64,000 nt of DNA from Klebsiella pneumoniae (lineage in GTDB: Bacteria > Pseudomonadota > Gammaproteobacteria > Pseudomonadales > UBA5518). Both the position numbers and the translations under genes were made by a program. Positions 35,506 to 45,755 of the stretch are shown one piece after another; the first letter of the stretch is position 1, and each line of letters starts with the position of its first letter. The notes beneath the pieces are model-generated. The model saw only the letters and a program-made list of their open reading frames with translations. It searched no databases and was not told the origin of the DNA. The stretch is taken from contig CAMAXE010000010.1 in NCBI GenBank assembly GCA_945862145.1, positions 58,864 to 122,863 on the forward strand. Reading direction: 5' to 3'.

Positions 35506-36264
35506 TCAGCCCGACACTGTGTAGCCGCCGTCTATCGGCAGCGTCTGGCCCGTGATCCAACTCGCTTGTGCGCTGGTCAGGAATAACACGGCCCCGGCAA
35601 CGTCCTCTGGCACGCCGTGACGGCCCAGCGGGGTGCGCGCCAGCGTGGGTGCGCTCCACGCGGGGTTGGCGAGCGAGGCCGCCGTCATGCGGCTCGCGCA
35701 CATGCCGACTGCAACGGCGTTCGCTCGGATACCCTGCGGGCCCCATTCGGTCGCCATAGCACGGGTTATCCCCAGCAAGCCGGTTTTCGCGGCGCCGTAA
35801 CCCGGGACGATGCCGATGCCGAAGTACGAACTCATGGAGCCGATACCGATCACTGAGGCGCCGCCCGCCAGCCGGCTCTGCGCGAGCGCGTCGCGGCAGC
35901 CCCGGGCCATGCGAAATCCGGAAATCAGGTGGATGTTCACCGCCCGCGTGAAAATCTCGGGGTCCCACTCGTCCAGGCCCGTACTCGGTAGAGCGATGCC
36001 GGCGTTGTTCACGAGGATGTCGATCTGGGTCTGCGCACGCGCCACGGCATCGACCTGTGCGGGGTCCTCGACATCGAGCTGCAGGTAACGGTAGCCCGAG
36101 AGGTCCTCGTCGTAGTGAGTGGTAGTGGCGCGGGTACCGGTAATGGTGACCTGCGCACCCGCCGCCTTATAGGCAGCGGCTATTCCCGCCCCGATGCCGC
36201 TGGTGCCGCCGGTGACGAGTACGCGCGCGCCGTTGTAGTCGAAACTGCTCTGGTTGTTATTCAT
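35506..36264 (-). CDS. Short-chain dehydrogenase/reductase
   Basis: This 252-residue classical SDR starts at ATG 36264 after GAGGA. VLVTGGTSGIGAGIAAAYKA binds the nucleotide, NNAGIAL is the structural loop, GSMSSYFG holds the Ser and YGAAKTG the Tyr-x3-Lys of the active site; the end SWITGQTLPIDGGYTVSG is typical of FabG-like enzymes. It follows the DUF1214 gene by 10 bases on the same strand, so the two are probably one operon. The substrate is not known. Confidence 0.9.
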   Translation of the reverse strand: MNNNQSSFDYNGARVLVTGGTSGIGAGIAAAYKAAGAQVTITGTRATTTHYDEDLSGYRYLQLDVEDPAQVDAVARAQTQIDILVNNAGIALPSTGLDEWDPEIFTRAVNIHLISGFRMARGCRDALAQSRLAGGASVIGIGSMSSYFGIGIVPGYGAAKTGLLGITRAMATEWGPQGIRANAVAVGMCASRMTAASLANPAWSAPTLARTPLGRHGVPEDVAGAVLFLTSAQASWITGQTLPIDGGYTVSG

Positions 36265-36274
36265 GGTCGGTTCC

Positions 36275-37498
36275 TCAGTCTTCGATTTCGCCGCTGGTGA
36301 TCGCGGGGAGCGCGGCAAGTGCCGCGAGCCCCTCTGTTTTCAGCCGCGTGAGCGGCAGCCTGTGTAACGTGACCGCAGGCGGGTCACCCTCGCTCTTGAT
36401 GAGTCGCAGGCTCATCCCGCCGTGCACGTGCGCGAGCGGGCTGATCCAGTTGCCGCCGATGCCGGGATCCTGCTCGGCGATGACGATGCGCACCGAGCCG
36501 TCTTTCTCGTAGCTCGCACGGTACTTCTGGACGTAGCCGTTGCCGTCTTCGTAGTTGTCGAGGTTTTCCTGCCAGATATTGCAGAGCTGAAAGATCCAGT
36601 AATCGCAGGGCGTGGGGGTGAATGAGATGACCAGTGCTTCGTCCTCACTGCGCTCCCAGGTGCCGAAGCCGTGGTGGCGATCGGGCACGCCCCCATTGGA
36701 GAGGTACACCGCGCGGCTGAAGCGGATGCGGTTGGGACGTTTGCCGAGGTTGTCCTGCCACCAACTGCGCACCAACTCGGCGTAGCCAAGCACCAGCTGG
36801 GCCGTCTTGGCGAGAGAAGCGCTCACCTCGTCGGGGCGTAATGGGCGCGGCTTCGCGCCGTCGAGGCGCTCGATGCGCATGCGCGGAGGCTCGGTCTCCT
36901 CGCGGCGGTGATAGACCGTGCGCACCAGAATGCCCACACAGTCCGCGGTGATGGGCAGCCAGTCCTTGCCGTTTGCCGGCTTCTCGCGGCTCACGATCAC
37001 CTCGAAGTTACCCTCGTCGTCGAAATGAATGAGATCGCTTTGCAGGAAGCCGGTGGTGCGCAAGATGGCGGGATCGAATTGGGCAAGCGCTGCCGTGCCG
37101 CCGTCGGCCCAGTCGCGCTCGCCGAGGTCTGCGGGCTGGCGGGCCGTCCACGAGGCCATCACGAAGTAGGGGATCGTGCCGCGATTGCCGATGATCCTGT
37201 AATCGTGGGTGCCATCAACGAACTCTGCCAGCAGGTGATCCTGGTCCGGCGACTGGAAATTCATACCCTGCCGCCAGGGCGCATCGCGCAGGCGCGGGCG
37301 GTCGGGCTCGCAGTTCTCCATGAAACGCTCGAAGCCGTTGCGCATGAGGCGTGTCATAAAGCGATACCACTCGGTGCGGTCGAGTTCGTTCGCCGTATCG
37401 CCGAAGCGGTTCACCATATGGCCCGCCTGCCGGACCTGCTCGCAGAAGTCGTCCCAGGCGTGACCCTGGAGCAGTCGCTGTGCTGCCTTTTCGCTCAT
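36275..37498 (-). CDS. DUF1214 domain protein
   Basis: This 407-residue soluble protein has no signal peptide or membrane segment. The C-terminal third holds the DUF1214 pattern: DYWIFQLCNIWQENLDNYED, KDGSVRIVIAEQDPGIGGNW with the Asn-Trp that marks the family, then GGMSLRLIK. The N-terminal part (MSEKAAQRLLQGHAWDDFCE) resembles relatives found next to SDR genes in steroid- or terpene-degrading Proteobacteria, but no reaction is established. The ATG at 37498 gives this start. It is divergent from tadA with 122 bases between, and is followed 10 bases later by an SDR gene. Confidence 0.7.
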   Translation of the reverse strand: MSEKAAQRLLQGHAWDDFCEQVRQAGHMVNRFGDTANELDRTEWYRFMTRLMRNGFERFMENCEPDRPRLRDAPWRQGMNFQSPDQDHLLAEFVDGTHDYRIIGNRGTIPYFVMASWTARQPADLGERDWADGGTAALAQFDPAILRTTGFLQSDLIHFDDEGNFEVIVSREKPANGKDWLPITADCVGILVRTVYHRREETEPPRMRIERLDGAKPRPLRPDEVSASLAKTAQLVLGYAELVRSWWQDNLGKRPNRIRFSRAVYLSNGGVPDRHHGFGTWERSEDEALVISFTPTPCDYWIFQLCNIWQENLDNYEDGNGYVQKYRASYEKDGSVRIVIAEQDPGIGGNWISPLAHVHGGMSLRLIKSEGDPPAVTLHRLPLTRLKTEGLAALAALPAITSGEIED

Positions 37499-37620
37499 AC
37501 GCCCATTCCCCGTCGTGGTGTTGAAGCGGTTTACGGTCGCGGGGAATTGTAGTCGTCTTGGTCTGCTGCGTGCAGGGTGGCTGGCGCCTCTGCCCGGCAT
37601 CGCCTAACGTAACTGGCGCG

Positions 37621-38121
37621 ATGGTGAAACCAGCGGTGGATGTCAGATTGACAGCTGAAGACGATACGTCCTGGATGCGCCGTGCGCTGGAATTGGCGCA
37701 GACGGCCGCGCGTGCGGGCGAGGTGCCCGTTGGTGCCGTGCTGGTGCGTGATGGGCAGATGCTGGGCGAGGGCTGGAACCACCCGGTCTCGGGGGCTGAT
37801 CCCACCGCACATGCGGAAATCGCCGCGTTGCGCGCGGCGGCGAGCGCCGTCGGCAACTACCGGCTTCCCCGCTCCACGCTTTATGTCACCATCGAGCCCT
37901 GCGCGATGTGCGCGGGTGCGTTGGTGCATGCGCGGGTCGAGCGGGTGGTGTTTGCGGCCCGCGAGCCGAGGGCTGGCGTGATCGCAAGCAACCTGCAGTT
38001 GCTGGATGCGGCGTTCCTGAACCATCGGGTGCGGTGGGATGAGGGTCCGTGTGCGCTCGAGGCGGCAACCCTTATGCAGGAGTTTTTCCGGAGTCGCCGG
38101 CAGGTGGGCTCAGCTTCCTGA
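37621..38121 (+). CDS. tadA: tRNA-specific adenosine deaminase
   Basis: This 166-residue zinc enzyme deaminates A34 to inosine in tRNA-Arg(ACG). The signature is complete: TAHAEIAALR with zinc His and catalytic Glu near residue 60, and EPCAMCAGALVHARVERVVF with the two zinc Cys near 95. GEVPVGAVLVRDG is the N-terminal family mark. The ATG at 37621 gives a short N-terminal extension; an internal ATG at 37675 would give the minimal enzyme. It converges on mltF with a 12-base overlap. Confidence 0.95.
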   Translation: MVKPAVDVRLTAEDDTSWMRRALELAQTAARAGEVPVGAVLVRDGQMLGEGWNHPVSGADPTAHAEIAALRAAASAVGNYRLPRSTLYVTIEPCAMCAGALVHARVERVVFAAREPRAGVIASNLQLLDAAFLNHRVRWDEGPCALEAATLMQEFFRSRRQVGSAS

Positions 38122-39597
38122 GGCCGGACGCGCAGACGCGCCCGTGGTCATTGCGTACAGTCCTTCGGGATCCTCGTGATGCTCGAGGAAGCGGTGGTAC
38201 TGGCGCACGCCGTTAACGAAGCTCACCGTCTCCAGTCCGCGGGCGTAGCCATGCAGCATGTGGCTGCGCCATTCGCGTTTCGCAAGTAGCGGCAGTTGCT
38301 CTGCAACGTCTGTCCAGTTGTCGGCGCTGCCACCGCGCAGGGTGGCCAGGCGCCGTGCATCGTCAAGGTGTGCTGGCCCCATGTTGTAGGCGGCCAGTGC
38401 GAAGAGTTCCCGCTCAGCCGGCGCTATTGCGCCGTCCAGGTCTGCCATGAGACCCAGAAAGTATCGAGCTCCGCCACGCAGGCTCTGCTCCATGTTGTGG
38501 CGGTCGCGCACGCCCACCTCAGTAGCTGCTCGCTGCGTCAGCATCATCATGCCGCTGGCGCCCTTGCGCGACACCGCCTGAGGGTTCCAGTGCGATTCCT
38601 GGTAGCTGATTGCCGCCAGCAGCCGCCAGTCGATGCCCTCCTGTTTGGCTACGCGCCGCATCATCGGCTCCAGGCGTGGCAGTTGCTTGTCGACGCGCGC
38701 GGCAAAAGCCTTCAGCGCCAGTCTGTTGATGTCGGGCAGATAGCCGAAGAAGCGCTCGCGCAGCAGGTCGAGCTCGCCATCCTGCTCGCTACGATGGAGG
38801 AAATCCTGCATGGCCGCGTAGAGACGCCCGTTGTCGGCGCTCTCTGTCACGGCCCACGCCAGCCGCTCGTGCTCCGGCAACTCGAAGGCCACCTCGAGCG
38901 AGGGGAAAAGACCCGCATGCATGTAGAACTCGTGTGATTTCACCACGGCGGCGTCAATTTCGCCGTCGGCCAGGCGGCGCAACAGGTCGGGTGTGTCCGC
39001 TTGGGTGGATTCCATCCAGCCCAGTCCGGGCAGCGAGGCCTGCGCGCGTCGCAGCGCATCGGCCGAGCTGCTCTGTGCCAGCACCATCACGCGGGTGCCC
39101 ACCAGATCGGCGACGGAACCTGGTCTCGGGTTTCCGCTGCGGTAAACAACCTGTTGGCTGACGCCAAGATAAGGTGCGCTGTAGAGATAGGCCCGATCTG
39201 CCACCCGGCGCTCGGTGAGTCCCGAGGCGGCGATGTCTGCGCGTCCGGCGTCCAGCGTGGCATAAGCCTCGCCAATGGTTGCGGCGGGAATCATCTCGAG
39301 CTCGACCCCAAGACTCGCCGCAAAGCCGCTCGCCAGTTCGAGTTCTATTCCCGATGGGCCGTAACGGTCAATGACGAAGGTGGCCGGGTTCAGCCGGCTC
39401 ACAGCACGGAGTGTACCGCTCGCGAGAACGCGGGCGAGTGAGTCGTGAGGAAGTGAGAAGCCTGTGTTTGCCTGCCATTGAGCGCGTGGACACGCGATCA
39501 AGGCTATGACGAGCACACCTGCCGCAAGAATGCGCAACATCCTGTTGCCGGGCGACGGGCTGACTTCCAGCGTTCCAGTAGTGGAGGTGAGGATCAT
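38110..39597 (-). CDS. mltF: Membrane-bound lytic murein transglycosylase F
   Basis: This 495-residue two-domain enzyme has an N-terminal SBP_bac_3-like domain (LRAVSRLNPATFVIDRYGPS, about 55-280) and a C-terminal SLT domain with AAISYQESHWNPQAVS (catalytic Glu), GASGMMMLT and AAYNMGP. It cleaves peptidoglycan with formation of anhydromuramic ends. The ATG at 39597 is preferred because GAGGG precedes it; a second ATG at 39540 starts the hydrophobic signal (MLRILAAGVLVIALIAC), whose LIAC resembles a lipobox. It is divergent from purL in the order tadA-mltF-purL, as in Pseudomonas. Confidence 0.93.
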   Translation of the reverse strand: MILTSTTGTLEVSPSPGNRMLRILAAGVLVIALIACPRAQWQANTGFSLPHDSLARVLASGTLRAVSRLNPATFVIDRYGPSGIELELASGFAASLGVELEMIPAATIGEAYATLDAGRADIAASGLTERRVADRAYLYSAPYLGVSQQVVYRSGNPRPGSVADLVGTRVMVLAQSSSADALRRAQASLPGLGWMESTQADTPDLLRRLADGEIDAAVVKSHEFYMHAGLFPSLEVAFELPEHERLAWAVTESADNGRLYAAMQDFLHRSEQDGELDLLRERFFGYLPDINRLALKAFAARVDKQLPRLEPMMRRVAKQEGIDWRLLAAISYQESHWNPQAVSRKGASGMMMLTQRAATEVGVRDRHNMEQSLRGGARYFLGLMADLDGAIAPAERELFALAAYNMGPAHLDDARRLATLRGGSADNWTDVAEQLPLLAKREWRSHMLHGYARGLETVSFVNGVRQYHRFLEHHEDPEGLYAMTTGASARPASGS

Positions 39598-39794
39598 CCT
39601 TCACCCTCTTGCTGTACGTGGCAAACCCGATTGTACGGGCCCGAATCGTGGGTGCGTCCCCCCCAGACCGGCAGTAGTTCGCATGAAAAACTGAGCCTGT
39701 CTCCGAGCTCGTCGGGTGCGGCGGCTACGAACAGCAGCTTCGCAACCCGTTGATTTGCGGCGCGCAAAAGGCCAAAAAGAGCGCTCTCCATGCA

Positions 39795-39824
39795 CTGACC
39801 GGCGCGCGCGGCTTCGGATAGAAT
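39795..39824 (+). promoter_or_regulatory. Candidate purL promoter
   Basis: CTGACC at 39795-39800 and TAGAAT at 39819-39824 are 18 bases apart, 30 bases before the purL ATG. No PurR box was recognised. Confidence 0.5.
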
Positions 39825-39854
39825 CGCGGCCATCCGCACCTGCCGAAGCCCACG

Positions 39855-42800
39855 ATGACCACGCACTCTGCAGCTCTTGCGTCCCGTGTCCTCACGCTAC
39901 CGGGGGCTACCGCGTTGTCGGGCTTCCGCGTGCAGCGCCTGCTGGCACGCCTGCAGGCCCGGCACGCGGGTATCCGTGCCGTTCACACGCAGTTCATTCA
40001 TTTCGCTGAATTGTCTGCCCCGCTCGATGAGGCCGCGCTCGCTGTGCTCGAGCGCTTGCTGCAGTACGGGCCGCGTCGCGAATCCGAGCGCGAGGAGGGC
40101 GTTTTTTTCCTGGTGGTGCCGCGCCCCGGCACCCTGTCGCCGTGGTCGAGCAAGGCCACTGATATCGCGCGCAACTGTGGCCTCGAAGGCGTCTCGCGTC
40201 TCGAGCGCGGCATCGTCTACCGCGTATCCGGCTTGCCGGCAGACGATGCGGCGCTGCGCGCGGGCGTTGCCGCGGAACTCCACGACCGCATGATCGAGCG
40301 CGTGATGGGAAGCGTGGAGGAGGCGACAGCGCTCTTTTCGCACGAAGCGCCGCGTCCCCTGAACCATGTCGATCTCCTCGGCGGGGGGCGCGATGCGCTG
40401 GCCCGTGCCAACCGCGAGTTCGGCTTTGCCCTCGCCGATGACGAGATCGACTACCTCTGCGAGAGCTTCGCCGCGCTGGGCCGCAATCCCACCGACGTCG
40501 AACTGATGATGTTCGCGCAGGCCAACAGCGAGCATTGCCGGCACAAGATCTTCAACGCGACCTGGACCATCGATGGCCAGCAGCAGCCGAAGAGCCTGTT
40601 CGGGATGATCCGTAACACCCACGAGCAGGGCCCGAGCGAGGACGTGCTGAGTGCCTACTCCGACAATGCCGCGGTGATCCGTGGTCACGAGGCCGGGCGC
40701 TTCTTCCCCGATCCGGCGACACGCCGTTTTGGCTATCACGCCGAGCCCGTGCACATCATGATCAAGGTTGAGACCCACAATCACCCGACGGCGATCGCCC
40801 CCTATCCGGGAGCTGCCACGGGTTCGGGTGGCGAGATCCGCGACGAAGGGGCGGTGGGCATCGGGGCGCGGCCCAAGGCCGGGCTGGTTGGCTTCAGCGT
40901 CTCCAACCTTCGGGTGCCCGGTTTCGAGCAGCCCTGGGAGCAGGATCATGGCAAGCCCGAGCGTATGGCCTCGGCCCTGCAGATCATGCTCGAGGGGCCG
41001 ATTGGCGGAGCGGCCTTCAACAATGAGTTCGGCCGACCGGCGATCTGTGGCTATTTTCGCAGCCTCGAACTCGAGCACGGTGGTGAACTGCGCGGTTACC
41101 ACAAGCCCATCATGATCGCCGGCGGACTCGGCAATATCCGCGAGTCTCACGTTCAGAAGGGCGCCATGCGTGCCGGCATGAAGCTCGTGGTGCTGGGTGG
41201 CCCCGCGATGCTGATCGGCCTCGGCGGTGGCGCGGCCTCGTCGATGAGCTCCGGCGCCAGCGATGCCGATCTCGACTTTGCCTCGGTGCAGCGCGACAAC
41301 GCGGAAATCGAGCACCGCTGTCAGGAAGTGATCGACCGCTGCTGGCAGATGGGCGATGCCAACCCCATCCGTTTCATCCACGATGTCGGCGCGGGAGGCC
41401 TGTCCAACGCCCTGCCCGAACTGGTCAAGGACGGAGGCTGTGGCGGCAATATCGCGCTCGCCGCTGTGCCCAGCGCCGACAGCGGGCTCTCGCCGCTCGA
41501 GCTCTGGTGCAACGAGGCGCAGGAGCGTTATGTACTCGCCATCGCAGCCGAGGACATCCCGATTTTCGACGCGCTCTGCCGTCGCGAGCGTTGCCCCTAC
41601 GCCGTGGTCGGTGAGGCCTTGGCCGAGCCTCAACTCTGTGTCGCCGACGCGCGCGACGACAGCCGTCCGGTCGATCTGCCGCTGTCAGTGCTGTTCGGCA
41701 AGCCGCCCCGCATGCAGCGCGCCTTCGAGACCAGTGTCCCGCATCGCGCAGCGCTCGATCTGTCTGGCGCCACCCTCGATGAGGCTGTCGAGCGTGTGCT
41801 TTGCCTGCCGGCGGTGGCGGGCAAGGGTTTCCTCGTCACCATCGGTGACCGCAGCGTCACCGGCCTGGTAAGTCGTGACCAGATGGTCGGACCCTGGCAG
41901 GTTCCGGTGGCCGACGCTGGCATCACCACCACGAGTTTCGACACCTGCGCGGGCGAGGCCATGGCACTCGGTGAGCGAACGCCGCTCGCGTTGATTGACG
42001 CCGCCGCCTCGGCGCGCATGGCGGTGGCCGAGGCCATAACCAATATCGCGAGTGCGCCCATTGCGAAACTGCAGGACGTGAAGCTCTCGGCCAACTGGAT
42101 GGCCGCCGCGGGCCACCCCGGGGAGGACCAGGCGCTGTTTGAGGCCGTGCAGGCGGTAGGCATGGATTTTTGCCCGGCGCTCGGGCTGGTGATCCCGGTG
42201 GGCAAGGACTCGATGTCGATGAAGACCCGCTGGCGCGAGGGCGCCTGCGAGCGCAGCGTCGTGGCGCCGTTGTCACTCATCATTTCGGCCTTTTCGCCCG
42301 TGACGGATGTGCGTCTTGCCGTCACGCCACAACTCGTGGCCCTCGATGAGGATAACGTGCTGCTTCTGGTCGACCTGGGCGGCGGGCGTAACCGGTTGGG
42401 GGGCTCTGCGCTGGCGCAGGTGTACGGGCAGGTGGGCGACGCGGGGCCGGATATCGAGCCCGCGACACTGGGAAGTTTTTTCCGCGCGGTGCAGGCCTGC
42501 ATTGCCGAGCGGCTGCTGCTTGCCTATCACGACCGTTCCGATGGTGGCCTGTTCGTCACGCTGTGCGAGATGGCGTTTGCCGGCCGCGCAGGTCTCGATA
42601 TCGATATTGCAGGCACAGGGGACGGTGATTCGCTGGCCTTGCTTTTTGCCGAGGAGGCCGGAGCGGTGGTGCAGCTGCGGCGCGCAGACCTGCCGGCCGT
42701 ACGGGGACATTTCGTGCGGGAAGGCCTTGCCGAGGCGCTGCACGAGCTGGGCAGTGCCTCGAGCGGTGGCGAGATCGCGGTGCGCGCCGGCAGCAAAGTG

Positions 42801-43769
42801 CTGTATCGCCGTGCGCGGCGGGAATTGCACCGGGTCTGGGCTTCCCTCAGTCATCGCATGCAGCGACTGCGCGACAACCCGGACTGTGCGGATGCGGAAT
42901 TCGCCTCCCTGCTCGATGATGCCGATCCGGGGCTCTCGGTGAGCCTCCGCTTCGATCCCGTCATCGATATCGCCGCCCCGATGATCGCGCGCGGGGCGCG
43001 CCCGCGCCTTGCGGTGCTGCGCGAGCAGGGGGTCAACGGGCAATACGAGATGGCGGCGGCGTTCGAGCGGGCCGGCTTCGATGCCTTTGATGTGCACATG
43101 AGTGACGTCCTCTCGGGCGACGTCGATCTGGCGGATTTCCGCGGTCTGGCCGCCTGTGGCGGATTCTCCTACGGCGATGTGTTGGGTGCCGGCGAGGGTT
43201 GGGCCAAGACCGTGCTGTTCAGTCCGCGCGCACGTGACCAGTTCGCAGCGTTTTTCGGGCGGCCGGACACCTTCGCCGTGGGCATGTGCAATGGCTGCCA
43301 GATGATGTCCAACCTGCGCGAGATCATCCCCGGTGCCACCCACTGGCCGCGCTTCGTGCGCAACCTCTCCGAGCAGTATGAGGCGCGGGTGGCGTTGGTC
43401 CGCGTGGAGTCTGGCCCTTCGGTGGTGCTCGCGGGTATGGAGGGCTCCCTGATCCCCATCGTGGTGGCTCATGGCGAGGGGAGGGCGGAGTTCGGTCCTG
43501 GCGATCTTGGTGCCCTGGAAGCCCGGCAGGGAGTAGCGCTGCGTTTTGCCGACGGGCGTGGTCAGGCAGCCGGTTGTTTCCCCGCAAATCCGAATGGTTC
43601 CGAGGGCTCGGTGGCGGCGGTGAGCAGTGCCGATGGCCGCGTGACGATCATGATGCCGCACGCCGAACGGGTATTCCGGACGGTGCAGAACAGCTGGCAT
43701 CCCTCGGGCTGGGGGGAGGACGGCCCGTGGATGCGGCTGTTCCGCAATGCCCGGGTCTGGCTGGGATGA
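39855..43769 (+). CDS. purL: Phosphoribosylformylglycinamidine synthase
   Basis: This is a 1304-residue large-type PurL (E. coli about 1295), catalysing the fourth step of purine synthesis with glutamine as nitrogen donor. The N-terminal PurS-like region, FGAM synthetase domains with [20 protein letters not shown] near residue 215 and [20 protein letters not shown] near 310, and the C-terminal glutaminase with [13 protein letters not shown] (nucleophile Cys near 1140) and a late [11 protein letters not shown] are all present. Nothing is truncated. It is transcribed alone from the promoter at 39795. Confidence 0.97.
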   Translation: MTTHSAALASRVLTLPGATALSGFRVQRLLARLQARHAGIRAVHTQFIHFAELSAPLDEAALAVLERLLQYGPRRESEREEGVFFLVVPRPGTLSPWSSKATDIARNCGLEGVSRLERGIVYRVSGLPADDAALRAGVAAELHDRMIERVMGSVEEATALFSHEAPRPLNHVDLLGGGRDALARANREFGFALADDEIDYLCESFAALGRNPTDVELMMFAQANSEHCRHKIFNATWTIDGQQQPKSLFGMIRNTHEQGPSEDVLSAYSDNAAVIRGHEAGRFFPDPATRRFGYHAEPVHIMIKVETHNHPTAIAPYPGAATGSGGEIRDEGAVGIGARPKAGLVGFSVSNLRVPGFEQPWEQDHGKPERMASALQIMLEGPIGGAAFNNEFGRPAICGYFRSLELEHGGELRGYHKPIMIAGGLGNIRESHVQKGAMRAGMKLVVLGGPAMLIGLGGGAASSMSSGASDADLDFASVQRDNAEIEHRCQEVIDRCWQMGDANPIRFIHDVGAGGLSNALPELVKDGGCGGNIALAAVPSADSGLSPLELWCNEAQERYVLAIAAEDIPIFDALCRRERCPYAVVGEALAEPQLCVADARDDSRPVDLPLSVLFGKPPRMQRAFETSVPHRAALDLSGATLDEAVERVLCLPAVAGKGFLVTIGDRSVTGLVSRDQMVGPWQVPVADAGITTTSFDTCAGEAMALGERTPLALIDAAASARMAVAEAITNIASAPIAKLQDVKLSANWMAAAGHPGEDQALFEAVQAVGMDFCPALGLVIPVGKDSMSMKTRWREGACERSVVAPLSLIISAFSPVTDVRLAVTPQLVALDEDNVLLLVDLGGGRNRLGGSALAQVYGQVGDAGPDIEPATLGSFFRAVQACIAERLLLAYHDRSDGGLFVTLCEMAFAGRAGLDIDIAGTGDGDSLALLFAEEAGAVVQLRRADLPAVRGHFVREGLAEALHELGSASSGGEIAVRAGSKVLYRRARRELHRVWASLSHRMQRLRDNPDCADAEFASLLDDADPGLSVSLRFDPVIDIAAPMIARGARPRLAVLREQGVNGQYEMAAAFERAGFDAFDVHMSDVLSGDVDLADFRGLAACGGFSYGDVLGAGEGWAKTVLFSPRARDQFAAFFGRPDTFAVGMCNGCQMMSNLREIIPGATHWPRFVRNLSEQYEARVALVRVESGPSVVLAGMEGSLIPIVVAHGEGRAEFGPGDLGALEARQGVALRFADGRGQAAGCFPANPNGSEGSVAAVSSADGRVTIMMPHAERVFRTVQNSWHPSGWGEDGPWMRLFRNARVWLG

Positions 43770-43789
43770 ACGCATCAGCCGGGTTGCGT

Positions 43790-43817
43790 TTGCGCGCGGT
43801 GGCGCTGTGTCTATAAT
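43790..43817 (+). promoter_or_regulatory. Candidate secDF promoter
   Basis: A perfect TATAAT lies at 43812-43817, with TTGCGC at 43790-43795 sixteen bases upstream. It is 66 bases before the secD ATG. The -35 match is only three of six. Confidence 0.55.
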
Positions 43818-43883
43818 GCCTCGCGCTCCCGTCCGGCATAACCGGCCGGCGGCGGTGCCCCGTCACGGAACGAACGCATTCGC

Positions 43884-45746
43884 ATGATCAAACGCTACTC
43901 GCTCTGGAAGACGCTGCTAGTTGCTGTTGTGCTCACAACGGCGGTGGTCTATTCGCTGCCGAACCTCTACCCGCCGGACCCGGCGGTCCAGATTTCTGGA
44001 GCAAGCAGTTCGCTCGACGTGAGCCAGGTCGTGCTCGACAAAGCGGCCGTTGCCCTCAAGGAGGCCGGGGTCGGCGTCCGCGGGACCGATTTCAGCGCCC
44101 GCAGTTCCCTGCTCCGCCTGAACAATATCGAGGAGCAGCTGCGCGCCAAGTCGGTGGTGCGTCGCGCTTTGGGCGATGACTACGTGGTAGCGGTCAACCT
44201 TGCGCCCACCACGCCGGCGTGGCTCTCATCTATCGGCGCCTCGCCTCTCAAACTCGGTCTGGATCTCAGTGGTGGCGTGCACTTCCTGTTGCAGGTCGAC
44301 ACCAAGGCTGCCGTCCAGAAGCGCCTTGACGTCTATACCTCCGACATCAAGAAAAAACTTCGCGAAGAGCGTATCCGCGGCACGGTTCGACGCGCGGGGG
44401 ACGGCCGAATAGAGGCATCCTTTGCCACCCAGGAGGCGCGGGGTCTTGCCGTAGACGCGATCAACGAGACCATGTCCACCCTGCAGCGCGAACTGCTCGA
44501 GCGCGATGGGCAGTTCGTGGTCCTGTTCGGCATCAGCGAGCAGCAGGTCCGCGAGATGGAAGACTACGCGGTGAGCCAGAACCTCACCACGCTGCGCAAC
44601 CGCGTGAACGAGCTGGGCGTGGCCGAGCCGCTGATCCAGAAGCAGGGTCGCAACCGCATCGTGGTCGAATTGCCGGGCGTGCAAGACACGGCGGAGGCCA
44701 AGCGGATCCTTGGCAAAGCCGCCAACCTGGAATTCCGCCTCGAGGCAAAACCCGACGAGCTCGCCTCGAACCGCGAAGAATTCGACTTCCGCAATCCCGA
44801 CTACGGCCAGCGCAGCGCGCAGCTGGAGCGTGATCTTATCATCACCGGGGACCGCGTCACCGGCGCCAACTCCAGCTTCGACGAGAACGGTCGTCCGCAG
44901 GTGAACATCAACCTGGACAGCCAGGGCGGCGCGATGATGAACCGCGAGACGCGCACCAACATCCAGCGTCGCATGGGCGTGTTGTTTATCGAGCGCAAGA
45001 ACCGCACGGTGGGCTTCCGCAAGGATGCCGACGGCAACGAAGAGCCGATTCTCGAGTCCTTCGAGGAAAAGAGCATTATCAGCCTGGCGACGATCCAGTC
45101 GGCGCTGGGCACGCAGTTCCGCATCACCGGTCTGTCGAACCCCAACGAGTCCTCTGAACTCGCGCTGTTGCTGCGTGCTGGTGCGCTGGCAGCACCGATG
45201 GACTTCGTGGAAGAACGCACGGTGGGGCCGTCACTCGGCGTCGAAAACATCCGTATGGGCCTCTCCTCTCTGGTTCTGGGGGCAGCCCTCGTTTTCGTGT
45301 CGACCATTCTGCTGTACAGAGTGTTCGGTCTTTTCGCCGTCGTTGCCCTGAGCTTCAACGTGACGCTGCTGGTTGGTGCGATGTCTGCCCTTGGCGCTAC
45401 CCTTACCCTTCCGGGCATCGCCGGGATCGTCCTCACGATCGGCATGGCGGTCGATGCCAACGTCATCATCAACGCGCGCATCCGGGAGGAACTCCAGAAA
45501 GGTATGTCACCCCAAGCTGCGATCGCAGCGGGTTATGACAGGGCCTTCATCACCATCCTCGATGCGAACCTCACTACACTCATCGTCGGTGTGATCCTCT
45601 ACGCGATAGGTACCGGTCCTGTGAGGGGTTTTGCGGTCACTCTCTCGATTGGCATTCTCACGTCGATGTTTACCTCAGTCGTGATCACGCGAGCGCTGGC
45701 CGGCATCGTGTACGGCGGCCGACGCGTGGCGAAGATCTCGATCTAG
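43884..45746 (+). CDS. secD: Protein translocase subunit SecD
   Basis: This 620-residue inner-membrane protein uses the proton gradient to assist late steps of Sec export. An N-terminal membrane segment (TLLVAVVLTTAVVYSLPNLY) is followed by a large periplasmic P1 domain with LGLDLSGGVHFLLQVD near 115, and then five membrane segments from about residue 450 (VENIRMGLSSLVLG, GIVLTIGMAVDANVIINARI with the conserved Asp, RGFAVTLSIGILTSMFTSVV). yajC, usually just upstream, is not here; purL is instead. secF follows after 9 bases. Confidence 0.96.
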   Translation: MIKRYSLWKTLLVAVVLTTAVVYSLPNLYPPDPAVQISGASSSLDVSQVVLDKAAVALKEAGVGVRGTDFSARSSLLRLNNIEEQLRAKSVVRRALGDDYVVAVNLAPTTPAWLSSIGASPLKLGLDLSGGVHFLLQVDTKAAVQKRLDVYTSDIKKKLREERIRGTVRRAGDGRIEASFATQEARGLAVDAINETMSTLQRELLERDGQFVVLFGISEQQVREMEDYAVSQNLTTLRNRVNELGVAEPLIQKQGRNRIVVELPGVQDTAEAKRILGKAANLEFRLEAKPDELASNREEFDFRNPDYGQRSAQLERDLIITGDRVTGANSSFDENGRPQVNINLDSQGGAMMNRETRTNIQRRMGVLFIERKNRTVGFRKDADGNEEPILESFEEKSIISLATIQSALGTQFRITGLSNPNESSELALLLRAGALAAPMDFVEERTVGPSLGVENIRMGLSSLVLGAALVFVSTILLYRVFGLFAVVALSFNVTLLVGAMSALGATLTLPGIAGIVLTIGMAVDANVIINARIREELQKGMSPQAAIAAGYDRAFITILDANLTTLIVGVILYAIGTGPVRGFAVTLSIGILTSMFTSVVITRALAGIVYGGRRVAKISI

Positions 45747-45755
45747 GAAATGCTC

